A stretch of DNA of 64,000 nucleotides. Source: JBNGOQ01 sp050589645. GTDB lineage: Bacteria; Bacteroidota; Bacteroidia; Flavobacteriales; Flavobacteriaceae. The position numbers and the translations under genes are program-made. This document shows, piece after piece, positions 34,699-42,547 of this stretch; within the stretch, counting starts at the first letter, position 1; each line of letters opens with the position of its first letter. Below the pieces are notes generated by a model that worked only from the letters and a program-made list of their open reading frames with translations, was not told where the DNA came from and searched no databases. The stretch spans positions 744,001-808,000 of the forward strand of contig NZ_JBNGOQ010000003.1 of NCBI RefSeq assembly GCF_050589645.1. The letters are read 5' to 3'.

Positions 34699-35790
34699 AT
34701 GAACGACCTCCCTCTTATTAGAATTTTGATGCTTGTTGGCCTTCTCTTTTTTGGCATGCAAGCTACGGCCAATTCCTTGATAGATACGCTCCTCGTTGGG
34801 ATTCATGAGGATCCGCCTTTTGTCATAAAGGATGCCAATAACCACTACAAAGGGCTTTCAATAGACCTGTGGCAACATATTTCGGAAGAGCTGGGAGTGC
34901 ATACCCAATTTGTGGAATACAGCGACGCTATTGGAATCATTAGGGCTTTGGACTATAATGAACTTGACCTTTCCATTAATCCCTTGACCAATAGTTCCCG
35001 ACGTATCGAAAAGTTTCAAGTGAGTCAACCCTTTTATATCTCTAGCATCGGGGTTGCCGTGACCACATCTAGTCAAGGTCAGTTTCAAATTTTTATCAGT
35101 AACTTTTTCTCCAAGGATTTCCTTAAGGTGGTTCTCCTATTGCTGCTTATCCTGCTCACCTTCGGGACCATCCTCTGGCTTGTAGAACGAAGACAGAACA
35201 AATATCAGTTCAGGCCCGGAATCCTTGGATTGTTCGATGGCCTTTGGTGGGCGGCAGTCACGATGACAACCGTGGGCTACGGGGATAAGGCGCCCAAGAC
35301 CAATGGAGGCAAAGCGATTGCCATCATATGGATGTTTACTGCCGTAATTATCATATCGAGCTTTACCGCCACCATTGCCTCAACTTTAACGGTCAACTCC
35401 CTTGAAGCCAACATAAAAGGTTTGGAAGACCTAAAAACGGTAGAACGCATAGGGGTCGTAGGAGCTTCTGACGGCGCCGATTTTTTGATTCGGAATGAGA
35501 TCAATCCCTATGAAACTTATAGGACCCCGCTACAAGGTCTAAGGGCGCTGGCCAGAAAAGACATAAATGTATTGTTGCACAACCATATTTCCCTGGATTA
35601 TTTGATACGCAGCTATCAGCTGGAAAACAAAACAGAATTACTTCCCTTGAACTTTAACAGACAATATCGGAGTTTTATGATGCCCAAGACACATCCACAA
35701 TTCGATGAAATCAATAAATTATTACTCACCAAAATACAAGAACCTTCCTGGAACGAAATATTAAAAAGCTATAGTGCAGACCGGGAATAG
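34699..35790 (+). CDS. GluR0-like ionotropic glutamate-receptor potassium channel
   Basis: 363 aa. Signal peptide about 1-25; ligand-binding half S1 about 30-125, resembling SBP_bac_3, with an Arg candidate in TNSSRRIEKF; membrane helix 142-162; pore loop with selectivity filter TVGYGD (191-196); second helix about 205-231; half S2 about 240-363. This order (S1, M1, P, M2, S2) is that of the cyanobacterial potassium channel GluR0, and the filter predicts potassium selectivity. The ligand, probably an amino acid, is unknown. The gene lies 7 bp after the propeller sensor and 36 bp before the FGE-like gene, so the three are probably co-transcribed. Confidence 0.88.
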   Translation: MNDLPLIRILMLVGLLFFGMQATANSLIDTLLVGIHEDPPFVIKDANNHYKGLSIDLWQHISEELGVHTQFVEYSDAIGIIRALDYNELDLSINPLTNSSRRIEKFQVSQPFYISSIGVAVTTSSQGQFQIFISNFFSKDFLKVVLLLLLILLTFGTILWLVERRQNKYQFRPGILGLFDGLWWAAVTMTTVGYGDKAPKTNGGKAIAIIWMFTAVIIISSFTATIASTLTVNSLEANIKGLEDLKTVERIGVVGASDGADFLIRNEINPYETYRTPLQGLRALARKDINVLLHNHISLDYLIRSYQLENKTELLPLNFNRQYRSFMMPKTHPQFDEINKLLLTKIQEPSWNEILKSYSADRE

Positions 35791-35826
35791 GGTGTTCGGA
35801 ATGCCGTGAATGTGTAAATTAGCATC

Positions 35827-37014
35827 ATGAAAAACCTATTTGGATTTATGATCGATCGGGTAAAGTACGCTCAGGGAAGACCAATTGAAACGCTTGGCAA
35901 ATATTGCTGTTGCCTTCTCATGGTAGTTTTACAGTGGCATTGCGGTGAATCCAGGAAGAAGGACAGTAAGGTGGACGAAGGGGCCGAAGCATCACAGGAA
36001 GTAGATATACGGATCCTTAGGGATATCCCCGAAGATCTTAAAACACCCCAGGGCATGGTGTGGGTTCCAGGAGGGCAGTTTATGCAAGGGGCCGTAGACC
36101 ATGATCAAATGGCCATGGGTCATGAGAAACCCTCACATCCAGTGGCGGTTGATGGGTTTTTTATGGACCTTACAGCGGTCACCAACGCCCAATTCGAAAA
36201 ATTCGTGGCGGCCACGGGCTATGTTACCGTTGCCGAGCGAAGTGTGGATTGGGAAGAACTTCGAAAACAATTGCCGGCAGATACAGAAAAACCACATGAT
36301 TCCGTACTACAACCAGGTTCCCTGAACTTTAAAAAGGCCAAAAGCAAGCTCCCCAATCTCTATGACTTTTCGCAATGGTGGCAATGGACCGTTGGATCCA
36401 ATTGGCGGAATCCCAATGGACCCAACAGCAACATTGAAGGAAAGGAGACACATCCGGTGGTACATATCGCCTTTGAAGATGCCCAAGCGTATTGCACTTG
36501 GGCAGGGAGACGACTGCCCACGGAAGCGGAGTGGGAATATGCCGCACGGGGGAACAAGGCAGGGACCATATATTTTTGGGGTGATGAGGGTGCCCAATTG
36601 GCTCAAAATGCAAATACTTGGGAGGGCGAGTTCCCGGTAAGCAATACCACAGGGGACGGCTATGAGCTAAGATCCCCTGTAAGATCGTATCCCTCCAATG
36701 GCTTTGGACTTTACGATATGGCCGGAAATGTCTGGGAATGGACCAGCGATTGGTACAATGCAAAATACTATGGCGAACTCCATTCCCAAAAACGGACAGT
36801 GGTGAACCCACCGGGTGCCATAATTTCGTTCAACCCCAATAACCCCTATGCCAAGGAGAAAGTGATCAAGGGTGGTTCTTTCCTCTGCAATGCTTCCTAT
36901 TGTGGTAGTTATAGGATATCGGCACGCATGGGTTCCAGTTTGGATTCTTCCTTGGAACATTTGGGATTTAGGACGGTGCTAAGCGTAGAGATGCTTCAAA
37001 CCGGCGGGGAATAG
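35827..37014 (+). CDS. Formylglycine-generating-enzyme (SUMF1)-like protein
   Basis: 395 aa. The SUMF1 domain runs from GMVWVPGGQFMQG (about residue 77) to the end. The C-terminal motif GGSFLCNASYC keeps both copper-binding cysteines, C354 and C359, which correspond in spacing to the catalytic pair of human FGE, so an active sulfatase-maturing or related oxidase is plausible; many SUMF1-like proteins lack them. The N-terminus has a hydrophobic segment ending in QWHCGES, possibly a poor lipoprotein signal; its lipobox is atypical. No sulfatase gene is visible in the window. Confidence 0.78.
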   Translation: MKNLFGFMIDRVKYAQGRPIETLGKYCCCLLMVVLQWHCGESRKKDSKVDEGAEASQEVDIRILRDIPEDLKTPQGMVWVPGGQFMQGAVDHDQMAMGHEKPSHPVAVDGFFMDLTAVTNAQFEKFVAATGYVTVAERSVDWEELRKQLPADTEKPHDSVLQPGSLNFKKAKSKLPNLYDFSQWWQWTVGSNWRNPNGPNSNIEGKETHPVVHIAFEDAQAYCTWAGRRLPTEAEWEYAARGNKAGTIYFWGDEGAQLAQNANTWEGEFPVSNTTGDGYELRSPVRSYPSNGFGLYDMAGNVWEWTSDWYNAKYYGELHSQKRTVVNPPGAIISFNPNNPYAKEKVIKGGSFLCNASYCGSYRISARMGSSLDSSLEHLGFRTVLSVEMLQTGGE

Positions 37015-37122
37015 AAAATGCCTGCCCAAGCCATTACGGACCACCAGTGTGCATGATAGATTTTTATGACCGCCCATAATAACTTTTGATAACTTTGAAA
37101 GTAAGGTTTTTAGCAAAAAAGC

Positions 37123-37130
37123 TACTTTTG
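37123..37130 (+). promoter_or_regulatory. Candidate -7 element upstream of trxB
   Basis: TACTTTTG matches TAnnTTTG. A TTTG lies upstream at 37094-37097, but the spacer of 25 bp is longer than usual. Predicted start near 37137, about 22 nt before the trxB ATG. Confidence 0.45.
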
Positions 37131-37158
37131 TACTATAAATTTTAGCGAAGATTTTGAT

Positions 37159-38124
37159 ATGTCAGACAAGGTAGAACGATTGAAAACATTGATTATAGGT
37201 TCGGGTCCCGCAGGTTATACGGCTGCCATTTACGCTGCAAGGGCAGATTTAAAGCCCGTTATGTATACCGGAATGGAACCGGGGGGACAATTGACCACCA
37301 CTACGGAGGTCGATAATTTTCCCGGATATCCGGAAGGCATTGACGGCCCTACCATGATGGTACAGCTGCAACAGCAGGCCGAGCGTTTTGGGACCGAAGT
37401 GCGGATCGGGATGGCTACGGCCGTGGAATTTTCCGATCAAGTGGGGGGCATTCACAAGGTGACGATAGACAATGACAAGGTGATAGAGGCCGAAACCGTT
37501 ATAATTTCTACGGGAGCTACGGCCAAATACCTAAATATTCCAAGTGAACAACGCTTACGCGGCGGCGGCGTTTCGGCATGTGCGGTATGTGATGGTTTCT
37601 TCTATAAAGGACAGGATGTGGCCATTGTGGGCGGAGGTGATACCGCGGCAGAGGAGGCGTCCTATTTGGCAAATATTTGTAATAAGGTGACCATGTTGAT
37701 ACGTAAAGATCATATGCGGGCGTCAAAAGCCATGCAGCATCGTGTTGAAAATTTGGCCAATATAGATATTCGATTCAATACCGAAGTTGATGAGATATTG
37801 GGTGATCAAGTGGTTGAAGGTTTAAGGATGGTGAACAACCAGACCGGTGAAAAAGAGGAGATTCCTATTACCGGGTTTTTTGTTGCCATTGGTCATAAGC
37901 CCAATACGGATATTTTCAAAGGGCAATTGGAAATGGATGATACGGGGTATTTGATTACCGAGGGAAAATCCACGAAAACTAGCAAGCCCGGCGTTTTTGC
38001 CAGCGGCGATGTACAGGACAAGGAATACAGGCAAGCGGTTACTGCTGCTGGTACCGGGTGTATGGCAGCTTTGGATGCGGAAAGATATCTCGCTACGGTT
38101 GAGACCCCTGAGCAAGTGGCCTAA
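37159..38124 (+). CDS. trxB: Thioredoxin reductase
   Basis: 321-aa flavoprotein that reduces thioredoxin with NADPH. FAD-binding GSGPAG (14-19), redox-active CAVC (141-144), NADPH-binding GGGDTAAEEA and C-terminal ASGDVQD are all present. Length and motif order match low-molecular-weight TrxB. A strong terminator follows at 38163-38188. It stands alone with its own promoter. Confidence 0.96.
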   Translation: MSDKVERLKTLIIGSGPAGYTAAIYAARADLKPVMYTGMEPGGQLTTTTEVDNFPGYPEGIDGPTMMVQLQQQAERFGTEVRIGMATAVEFSDQVGGIHKVTIDNDKVIEAETVIISTGATAKYLNIPSEQRLRGGGVSACAVCDGFFYKGQDVAIVGGGDTAAEEASYLANICNKVTMLIRKDHMRASKAMQHRVENLANIDIRFNTEVDEILGDQVVEGLRMVNNQTGEKEEIPITGFFVAIGHKPNTDIFKGQLEMDDTGYLITEGKSTKTSKPGVFASGDVQDKEYRQAVTAAGTGCMAALDAERYLATVETPEQVA

Positions 38125-38162
38125 ACACGGGTGGCATATTACATTTATGATAAAGGAACAAA

Positions 38163-38188
38163 AAACCCTGATGGTCTGCCATCAGGGT
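38163..38188. terminator. Terminator between trxB and the minus-strand gene
   Basis: AACCCTGATGG (38163-38173), loop TCTG, CCATCAGGGTT (38178-38188) is a perfect 11-bp stem with A's to the left and T's to the right, so it can work in both directions. It would stop trxB on the plus strand and the gene at 38215-38661 on the minus strand. Confidence 0.9.
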
Positions 38189-38214
38189 TTTTTTGGTGTG
38201 ATCGATTGGTCTAT

Positions 38215-38661
38215 TTATCGTATCCGTTTGTAATTTTCGGCAAAAGTCTTGTTTCCTTGTTCATCCAATGTAATCTGACTGTAGGTATTCTCGTCCAGAT
38301 GAAGTTCAAATTCAAAAACCACGGTGGTATCTATCACCTTCATCATCGCATCAGACCCATATTCAAGGCTTTCCTCAAGTTTGTCCAATGTAGTCCTATA
38401 TCGACCATAACCGAACCACTCCGTGGGATCATCGGGTGAGTAACGCGTCCACATCACTTTCCCTTTGTGAAACATTTTTATCTGTCTATAACCATTCGTA
38501 TTTGGTATCGTATCCGTAACGTTTAGGCCATCGTAGTTAAAGCGATTAACAAGTTCCCAGGTGCCCTCGATAGTATGTTCAGTTTGAGGTTTTGAAGATG
38601 TAAATTCAGCGGCAGAAATTAGGATGAACATCAAAAAAACCAATCCAATCAATTTTTTCAT
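38215..38661 (-). CDS. Small secreted lipocalin-like protein
   Basis: 148 aa with a signal peptide (about 1-18, MKKLIGLVFLMFILISAA). The mature part has the pattern IEGTWELVNRFNYDGL, GYRQIKMFHKGKVMWTRY and a C-terminal GNKTFAENYKRIR of flavobacterial lipocalin-like/DUF4488-type secreted proteins. Function unknown. It shares a bidirectional terminator with trxB. Confidence 0.65.
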   Translation of the reverse strand: MKKLIGLVFLMFILISAAEFTSSKPQTEHTIEGTWELVNRFNYDGLNVTDTIPNTNGYRQIKMFHKGKVMWTRYSPDDPTEWFGYGRYRTTLDKLEESLEYGSDAMMKVIDTTVVFEFELHLDENTYSQITLDEQGNKTFAENYKRIR

Positions 38662-38769
38662 GGCCGTATGTTTTTAGTGTTATTAATCCTTAAAAGTTAC
38701 GACTTTTTTTGTTAAATACATAATGATATGGCTACATCATTAAGGATAATAAAAGAATATTCACAATTT

Positions 38770-39822
38770 TTATAAAGAGTGATAAGAATTCACAACTTTG
38801 ACCAAATATTCAACATCTTTTTTGGTGTGGGCGGCACTCAGTACCAATCGATGCATTGTGGAGGCATCCTGTTCCGGATAGTTGAAACTTGTGGCCACAA
38901 TATAGTTTTCCTCCAAATGTCGTGTAAGCTTCTTATTGGAATAACTAAAGGCAGGATGCTGCGTCATATGGTTGAATTGGGCGCTATTTTCCAAGGTTTC
39001 AAGAAACAGGTGTATATGCGCCTCTAGCAGCTTCCTTTTTTTTGGATAAAGGGAGTGGCCTTCCACGAGGCTGGCCATGCTTGCCGGGGAAGGCGGACTG
39101 GCACCTCCAAAGAAGGCAGTATCCCTAAGTTTTGAAATTCTTTTCCCGGAACCAAATACAGCACCTGCCTGAATTCCAAAGCCTTTCCCTAAGGAGCAGC
39201 AAACCATGAGTTCCTTGGCGTTTAAACCTGAAAGAACAGGGTAAACACCACCACCGTCCGTTCCAACAACACCAATGCCGTGGGAATCGTCCACGACCAG
39301 AACAATATCCTCTAAGGGAAGTGAGCGCAGTCCCTCAAAATTAGGATAGTTACAGCCAGAAAAATCAATGGAATCCAATAAGACCACCGGAATGCTCCGC
39401 TTGGAGGAAGTCAAATGTTCACGTACCGCGATGTTCAATGCGGTAAAGGTGGTATAGGGCCTAATTTTGGATTGGTACAGTGCAGAATGCGCATTGGGGG
39501 CATAAAAGAAGGCATATTCCTTGGTGTTGAAATGGTGACATATAAATTGGCCCGCTAAATAACCCGAGGACAGCGTAAGGCAGGCTTCGCTTTGAACCAG
39601 CTTGGCCAAGTAAGATTCGGCTTTTTCGTAGATTGAAAAACGGATGTTGGACTGCCGGGATGCCCCGTAATTGGTACCGTACTTTTGAATGTTCCTAATC
39701 AGGATATTCTGGAAGGTGGTATCCGTTTGCAGTCCTAGATAGGAAGTACCCCCAAAATACAAATAGGGCCTGTTGTTAAGGCTGATCTTGCGTCCTGGAA
39801 AAGCATCTATATAATCGGCCAT
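38770..39822 (-). CDS. PLP-dependent AONS-like acyltransferase (alpha-oxoamine synthase family)
   Basis: 350 aa. Aminotransferase class I/II fold: N-terminal YLYFGGTSYLGLQ resembles the SNDYLGL entry of 8-amino-7-oxononanoate synthases, DDSHG (178-182) replaces DEAHG, and the PLP lysine is probably K213 in SLGKGFG. This family condenses an amino acid with an acyl-CoA. At 350 residues it is shorter than typical BioF (about 385), and no other biotin gene is nearby. The gene overlaps the dipeptide epimerase by one base, so the two probably work in one pathway. The substrate is unknown. Confidence 0.75.
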   Translation of the reverse strand: MADYIDAFPGRKISLNNRPYLYFGGTSYLGLQTDTTFQNILIRNIQKYGTNYGASRQSNIRFSIYEKAESYLAKLVQSEACLTLSSGYLAGQFICHHFNTKEYAFFYAPNAHSALYQSKIRPYTTFTALNIAVREHLTSSKRSIPVVLLDSIDFSGCNYPNFEGLRSLPLEDIVLVVDDSHGIGVVGTDGGGVYPVLSGLNAKELMVCCSLGKGFGIQAGAVFGSGKRISKLRDTAFFGGASPPSPASMASLVEGHSLYPKKRKLLEAHIHLFLETLENSAQFNHMTQHPAFSYSNKKLTRHLEENYIVATSFNYPEQDASTMHRLVLSAAHTKKDVEYLVKVVNSYHSL

Positions 39823-40832
39823 TACCTCAGTGTTATACCACTACCGGGTTGTTCTGGAAAGCGTACCTTTCCGTTTTCCATCAATTGAACCCCATGGGCG
39901 ATATCTTCCCTTAGCAGAAGGGCCCCATCCATATCCACATAATCCAATTGGGGCAGCAGCTGACCAATTGCCGAGATGCCCACGGTAGATTCGGTCATAC
40001 AGCCCACCATGATCTTTAGCCCTAGACTTCGGCCTTTTTTGATCATGCGAAGTGCAGGGGTGAGGCCACCGCATTTGGTAAGTTTAATATTGATTCCATG
40101 AAAGTGAAGCCCGCATTTTTCCACGTCGGCCTCTACAATACAGCTTTCGTCCGCGATAATGGGCAATACACTTTGATGCATTAGTTGCTCCATGCCTTCC
40201 CAGTCATCGGCCTTAAGGGGCTGCTCCAAAAATTCGACCCCTAAATCCAGCAACAAGGGCGCATTGGCAATGGTCTCTTGAACCGTCCAGGCACAATTGG
40301 CGTCTATTCGGAAAATGGCATCGGTATGCTTCCTAAGCTCCCGCACAATGGCTACATCATGGGAGGTGCCCAGTTTTATTTTATAAATAGGCCATGGCGT
40401 TTCCTTCATTTTGGCCACCATTTGGTCCATGGTATCTATACCAATGGTGTAATTGGAGATCGGATAGCGGTCCATCTCCGTATTCCACAATTGGTACAGG
40501 GGCTTCCCTTGCAATTTTCCGTAGAGATCATGTGCGGCCAAATCCAGGGCACATATGGAAAAATTACTGAGTTTTTTTTCCACGAGAAAACTGTGAAAGG
40601 TCTCGGGACAGGTAAAGTCAAAAGCCGCTATTTCAGTACTAATGGATTCTATTTCCCCTACCATACGTTCCACCGACATTTGATAGTATGGATTGGCCGT
40701 GGCCTCACCATACCCGGTTTTTCCGTTTAGGCTTAGACTCACGATCAAGGAATCCTGGTAATCGTAGGATTCACGGGAAATTCTAAAGGTATGCTTTAGA
40801 GGGAGGACGTATTTTTTGAGCCCAATATGCAT
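39822..40832 (-). CDS. Dipeptide epimerase, enolase superfamily
   Basis: 336 aa. N-terminal capping domain and TIM barrel with catalytic lysines K151/K153 (YKIKLG), metal ligands D177 (RIDANC), E203 (FLEQP) and D228 (IIADES), and the opposite lysines K250/K253 (IKLTKCGG). This is the pattern of L-Ala-D/L-Glu-type dipeptide epimerases, which act in murein peptide recycling; the enzyme specificity varies. Its stop overlaps the downstream AONS-like gene by one base. A lead role in cell-wall recycling is inferred from the family. Confidence 0.87.
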   Translation of the reverse strand: MHIGLKKYVLPLKHTFRISRESYDYQDSLIVSLSLNGKTGYGEATANPYYQMSVERMVGEIESISTEIAAFDFTCPETFHSFLVEKKLSNFSICALDLAAHDLYGKLQGKPLYQLWNTEMDRYPISNYTIGIDTMDQMVAKMKETPWPIYKIKLGTSHDVAIVRELRKHTDAIFRIDANCAWTVQETIANAPLLLDLGVEFLEQPLKADDWEGMEQLMHQSVLPIIADESCIVEADVEKCGLHFHGINIKLTKCGGLTPALRMIKKGRSLGLKIMVGCMTESTVGISAIGQLLPQLDYVDMDGALLLREDIAHGVQLMENGKVRFPEQPGSGITLR

Positions 40833-40919
40833 TGCGGTTTTCTTTCCACGAAGATAGATAAACCAACCCTATTTGTAAAAAAACAGAATTCAAAATGATA
40901 GGTGCTCACGCGCGATGGA

Positions 40920-41510
40920 TTATTGTGGGGCCGTGGGAACATTCTCCTGGCCAAAAGTCGTGGTAGTGGACTCGCTCCAGTCCCCTGCGGTCTCACCTTC
41001 GCCGTCATAAACAAGGCTATTGTCACTATCCCCGGATACAGGCACAAAGTCGCCCACAGGCCACAGACCCGCTTCGATCGCTACCCCTTCCCTAGGACTG
41101 CCGGTAGCGCCCCATTGCACAAAGTCGGCCATGGTGGTGGCGTCCGAAAAATCCGAATCGTTAAAGTACAGTCCCAATCCGCCGGCATCGGTCGCCATGT
41201 CATAGGTCACCACAACGTATTGGCCGGGTTGGATATTTAGGTCGCCACGCACGGTCAAGGTGCCTATCTGACTGTAGGTACCGGGACCCAGGCATAAAAA
41301 ATAACCACTGAGGTCCACTACCGTGGTACCCTCGTTAAAGATTTCCACTCTGTCTCCCAGATATTCTACTTCGTTAAGCACAACGGAGACAACACTGGTA
41401 GGGATGTCCACAGGATCTGCCAGGTTGCCAAGACTATTGGGATTATCTGAACTGCAGGCAGTCGCTAGCGCAACCGCCAAAACAAGAAGGGGAAGTCGTA
41501 TATTTTTCAT
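40920..41510 (-). CDS. Lamin-tail-domain lipoprotein
   Basis: 196 aa from the ATG at 41510 (an alternative ATG at 41528 adds six residues). The lipoprotein signal ends at C19 (LATAC). The mature part opens with VVLNEVEYLGDRVEIFNEGTTVVDLSGYFL, the signature of LTD (lamin-tail-domain) Ig-like folds, common on secreted Bacteroidetes proteins as adhesion or anchoring modules. No enzymatic domain is attached. It stands alone upstream of repeat-free intergenic sequence. Confidence 0.75.
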   Translation of the reverse strand: MKNIRLPLLVLAVALATACSSDNPNSLGNLADPVDIPTSVVSVVLNEVEYLGDRVEIFNEGTTVVDLSGYFLCLGPGTYSQIGTLTVRGDLNIQPGQYVVVTYDMATDAGGLGLYFNDSDFSDATTMADFVQWGATGSPREGVAIEAGLWPVGDFVPVSGDSDNSLVYDGEGETAGDWSESTTTTFGQENVPTAPQ

Positions 41511-41643
41511 GGTGGTGTTTTGTTTCATTTATTTGGTCTTCAGGGTCGCAGCTTCCTTACACTGGTACCGGGTAAAGGCCCTATGATTCAAATTTTGCCA
41601 TTTTTTCCGGTTTTTGGAAATTATCGATCGAAATTTTAATCAT

Positions 41644-41679
41644 AAAAAAGGGAACCCGTCAATAAGTTGACGGGTTCCC
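41644..41679 (-). terminator. Intrinsic terminator of the GIN-domain gene
   Basis: A perfect 13-bp stem (GGGAACCCGTCAA, 41650-41662; TTGACGGGTTCCC, 41667-41679) with loop TAAG. On the minus strand it is followed by a T-run (41644-41649), so it terminates transcription coming from 41727. Confidence 0.9.
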
Positions 41680-41726
41680 AGTAGTGTATAGGAGCGGCTG
41701 CACCTAGTGGTTTTTGGTCGCTGCTA

Positions 41727-42449
41727 TTAGTATTTATGTACGCTGCCCGAAGCAGATTTTCTTTTTTGCACCGTGGCATCCCCAGTGTATGAAATGTCGG
41801 CACCGCTACTGGCATCGGCGGTCAATGATTTGGAGACGTTTACCGTGATATCTGCCCCGCTGCTGGCGTTGGCGTCACATTCTTTGGCCAGTAATTCCCT
41901 GGCCTTGATATCCGAACCACTGCTGGCGTCGGCCATGAATATGTTGGTCTGCCCGGACAGTTTTATGTCGGCCCCGCTACTCGCATCGGCATTTACGATA
42001 TCGGCACTAAGTGTTACCTCAAGATCGGAACCACTGCTGGCGTCCAAGTTGATTTTTTCGGTCTCGATCATATTTTTTACGATAAGGTCTGCCCCGCTTG
42101 AGCTTTCCAAAGCGGTCACCTCGGGAAGCGATACATAGATGTTTTTTGTGGCCCGGCCAATATTTTCTATGGCATGGATACGAAGCTTTCCGTTTTTGAT
42201 ATCGGTTCCGATAAGTTCTATGATGTTTTCATCTGCCTCTACCTCTATACTAAATTCCTTGGCCTGGGTTACGTATACATCCAAACCTTCGGAGGCGGAA
42301 ACCACGGTGAATTCCTCGGTTACTTCGCGGGTCTCTTGGGCAACGACCCCGTTTCCTTTTTTACCTTCCCCAAAGTTGATATCAAAGGCACAGGAAGATA
42401 AGATCAGTGCCAGTAAAAATGCGATTGTAATTCGTGCTAGTGTTGTCAT
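41727..42449 (-). CDS. GIN-domain (DUF2807) lipoprotein
   Basis: 240 aa. Lipoprotein signal ending at C20 (LILSSC). The mature protein is a beta-helix of the putative auto-transporter adhesin head GIN (DUF2807) family, here with five clear rungs of about 18-20 residues containing DASSGSD or DASSGAD. The related PspC protein 98 bp upstream and the PadR regulator belong to the same direction and probably the same operon. Such modules are believed to respond to envelope stress, but the role is not proven. A strong terminator follows. Confidence 0.85.
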   Translation of the reverse strand: MTTLARITIAFLLALILSSCAFDINFGEGKKGNGVVAQETREVTEEFTVVSASEGLDVYVTQAKEFSIEVEADENIIELIGTDIKNGKLRIHAIENIGRATKNIYVSLPEVTALESSSGADLIVKNMIETEKINLDASSGSDLEVTLSADIVNADASSGADIKLSGQTNIFMADASSGSDIKARELLAKECDANASSGADITVNVSKSLTADASSGADISYTGDATVQKRKSASGSVHKY

Positions 42450-42547
42450 GATTGTTGTTTTTAAGATTGATTAAAGTTCTTTGTTCTATTTGTTTTTATT
42501 CAGTTTATGTTACCGAACCGTTGAATGGCTCAGATGAACTGTAGTTT

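Noticed and set aside
38215..38661. Possibility that the terminator region at 38163 is part of a small RNA
   Set aside because: The perfect stem with flanking A- and T-runs between two convergent genes is fully explained as a bidirectional terminator.
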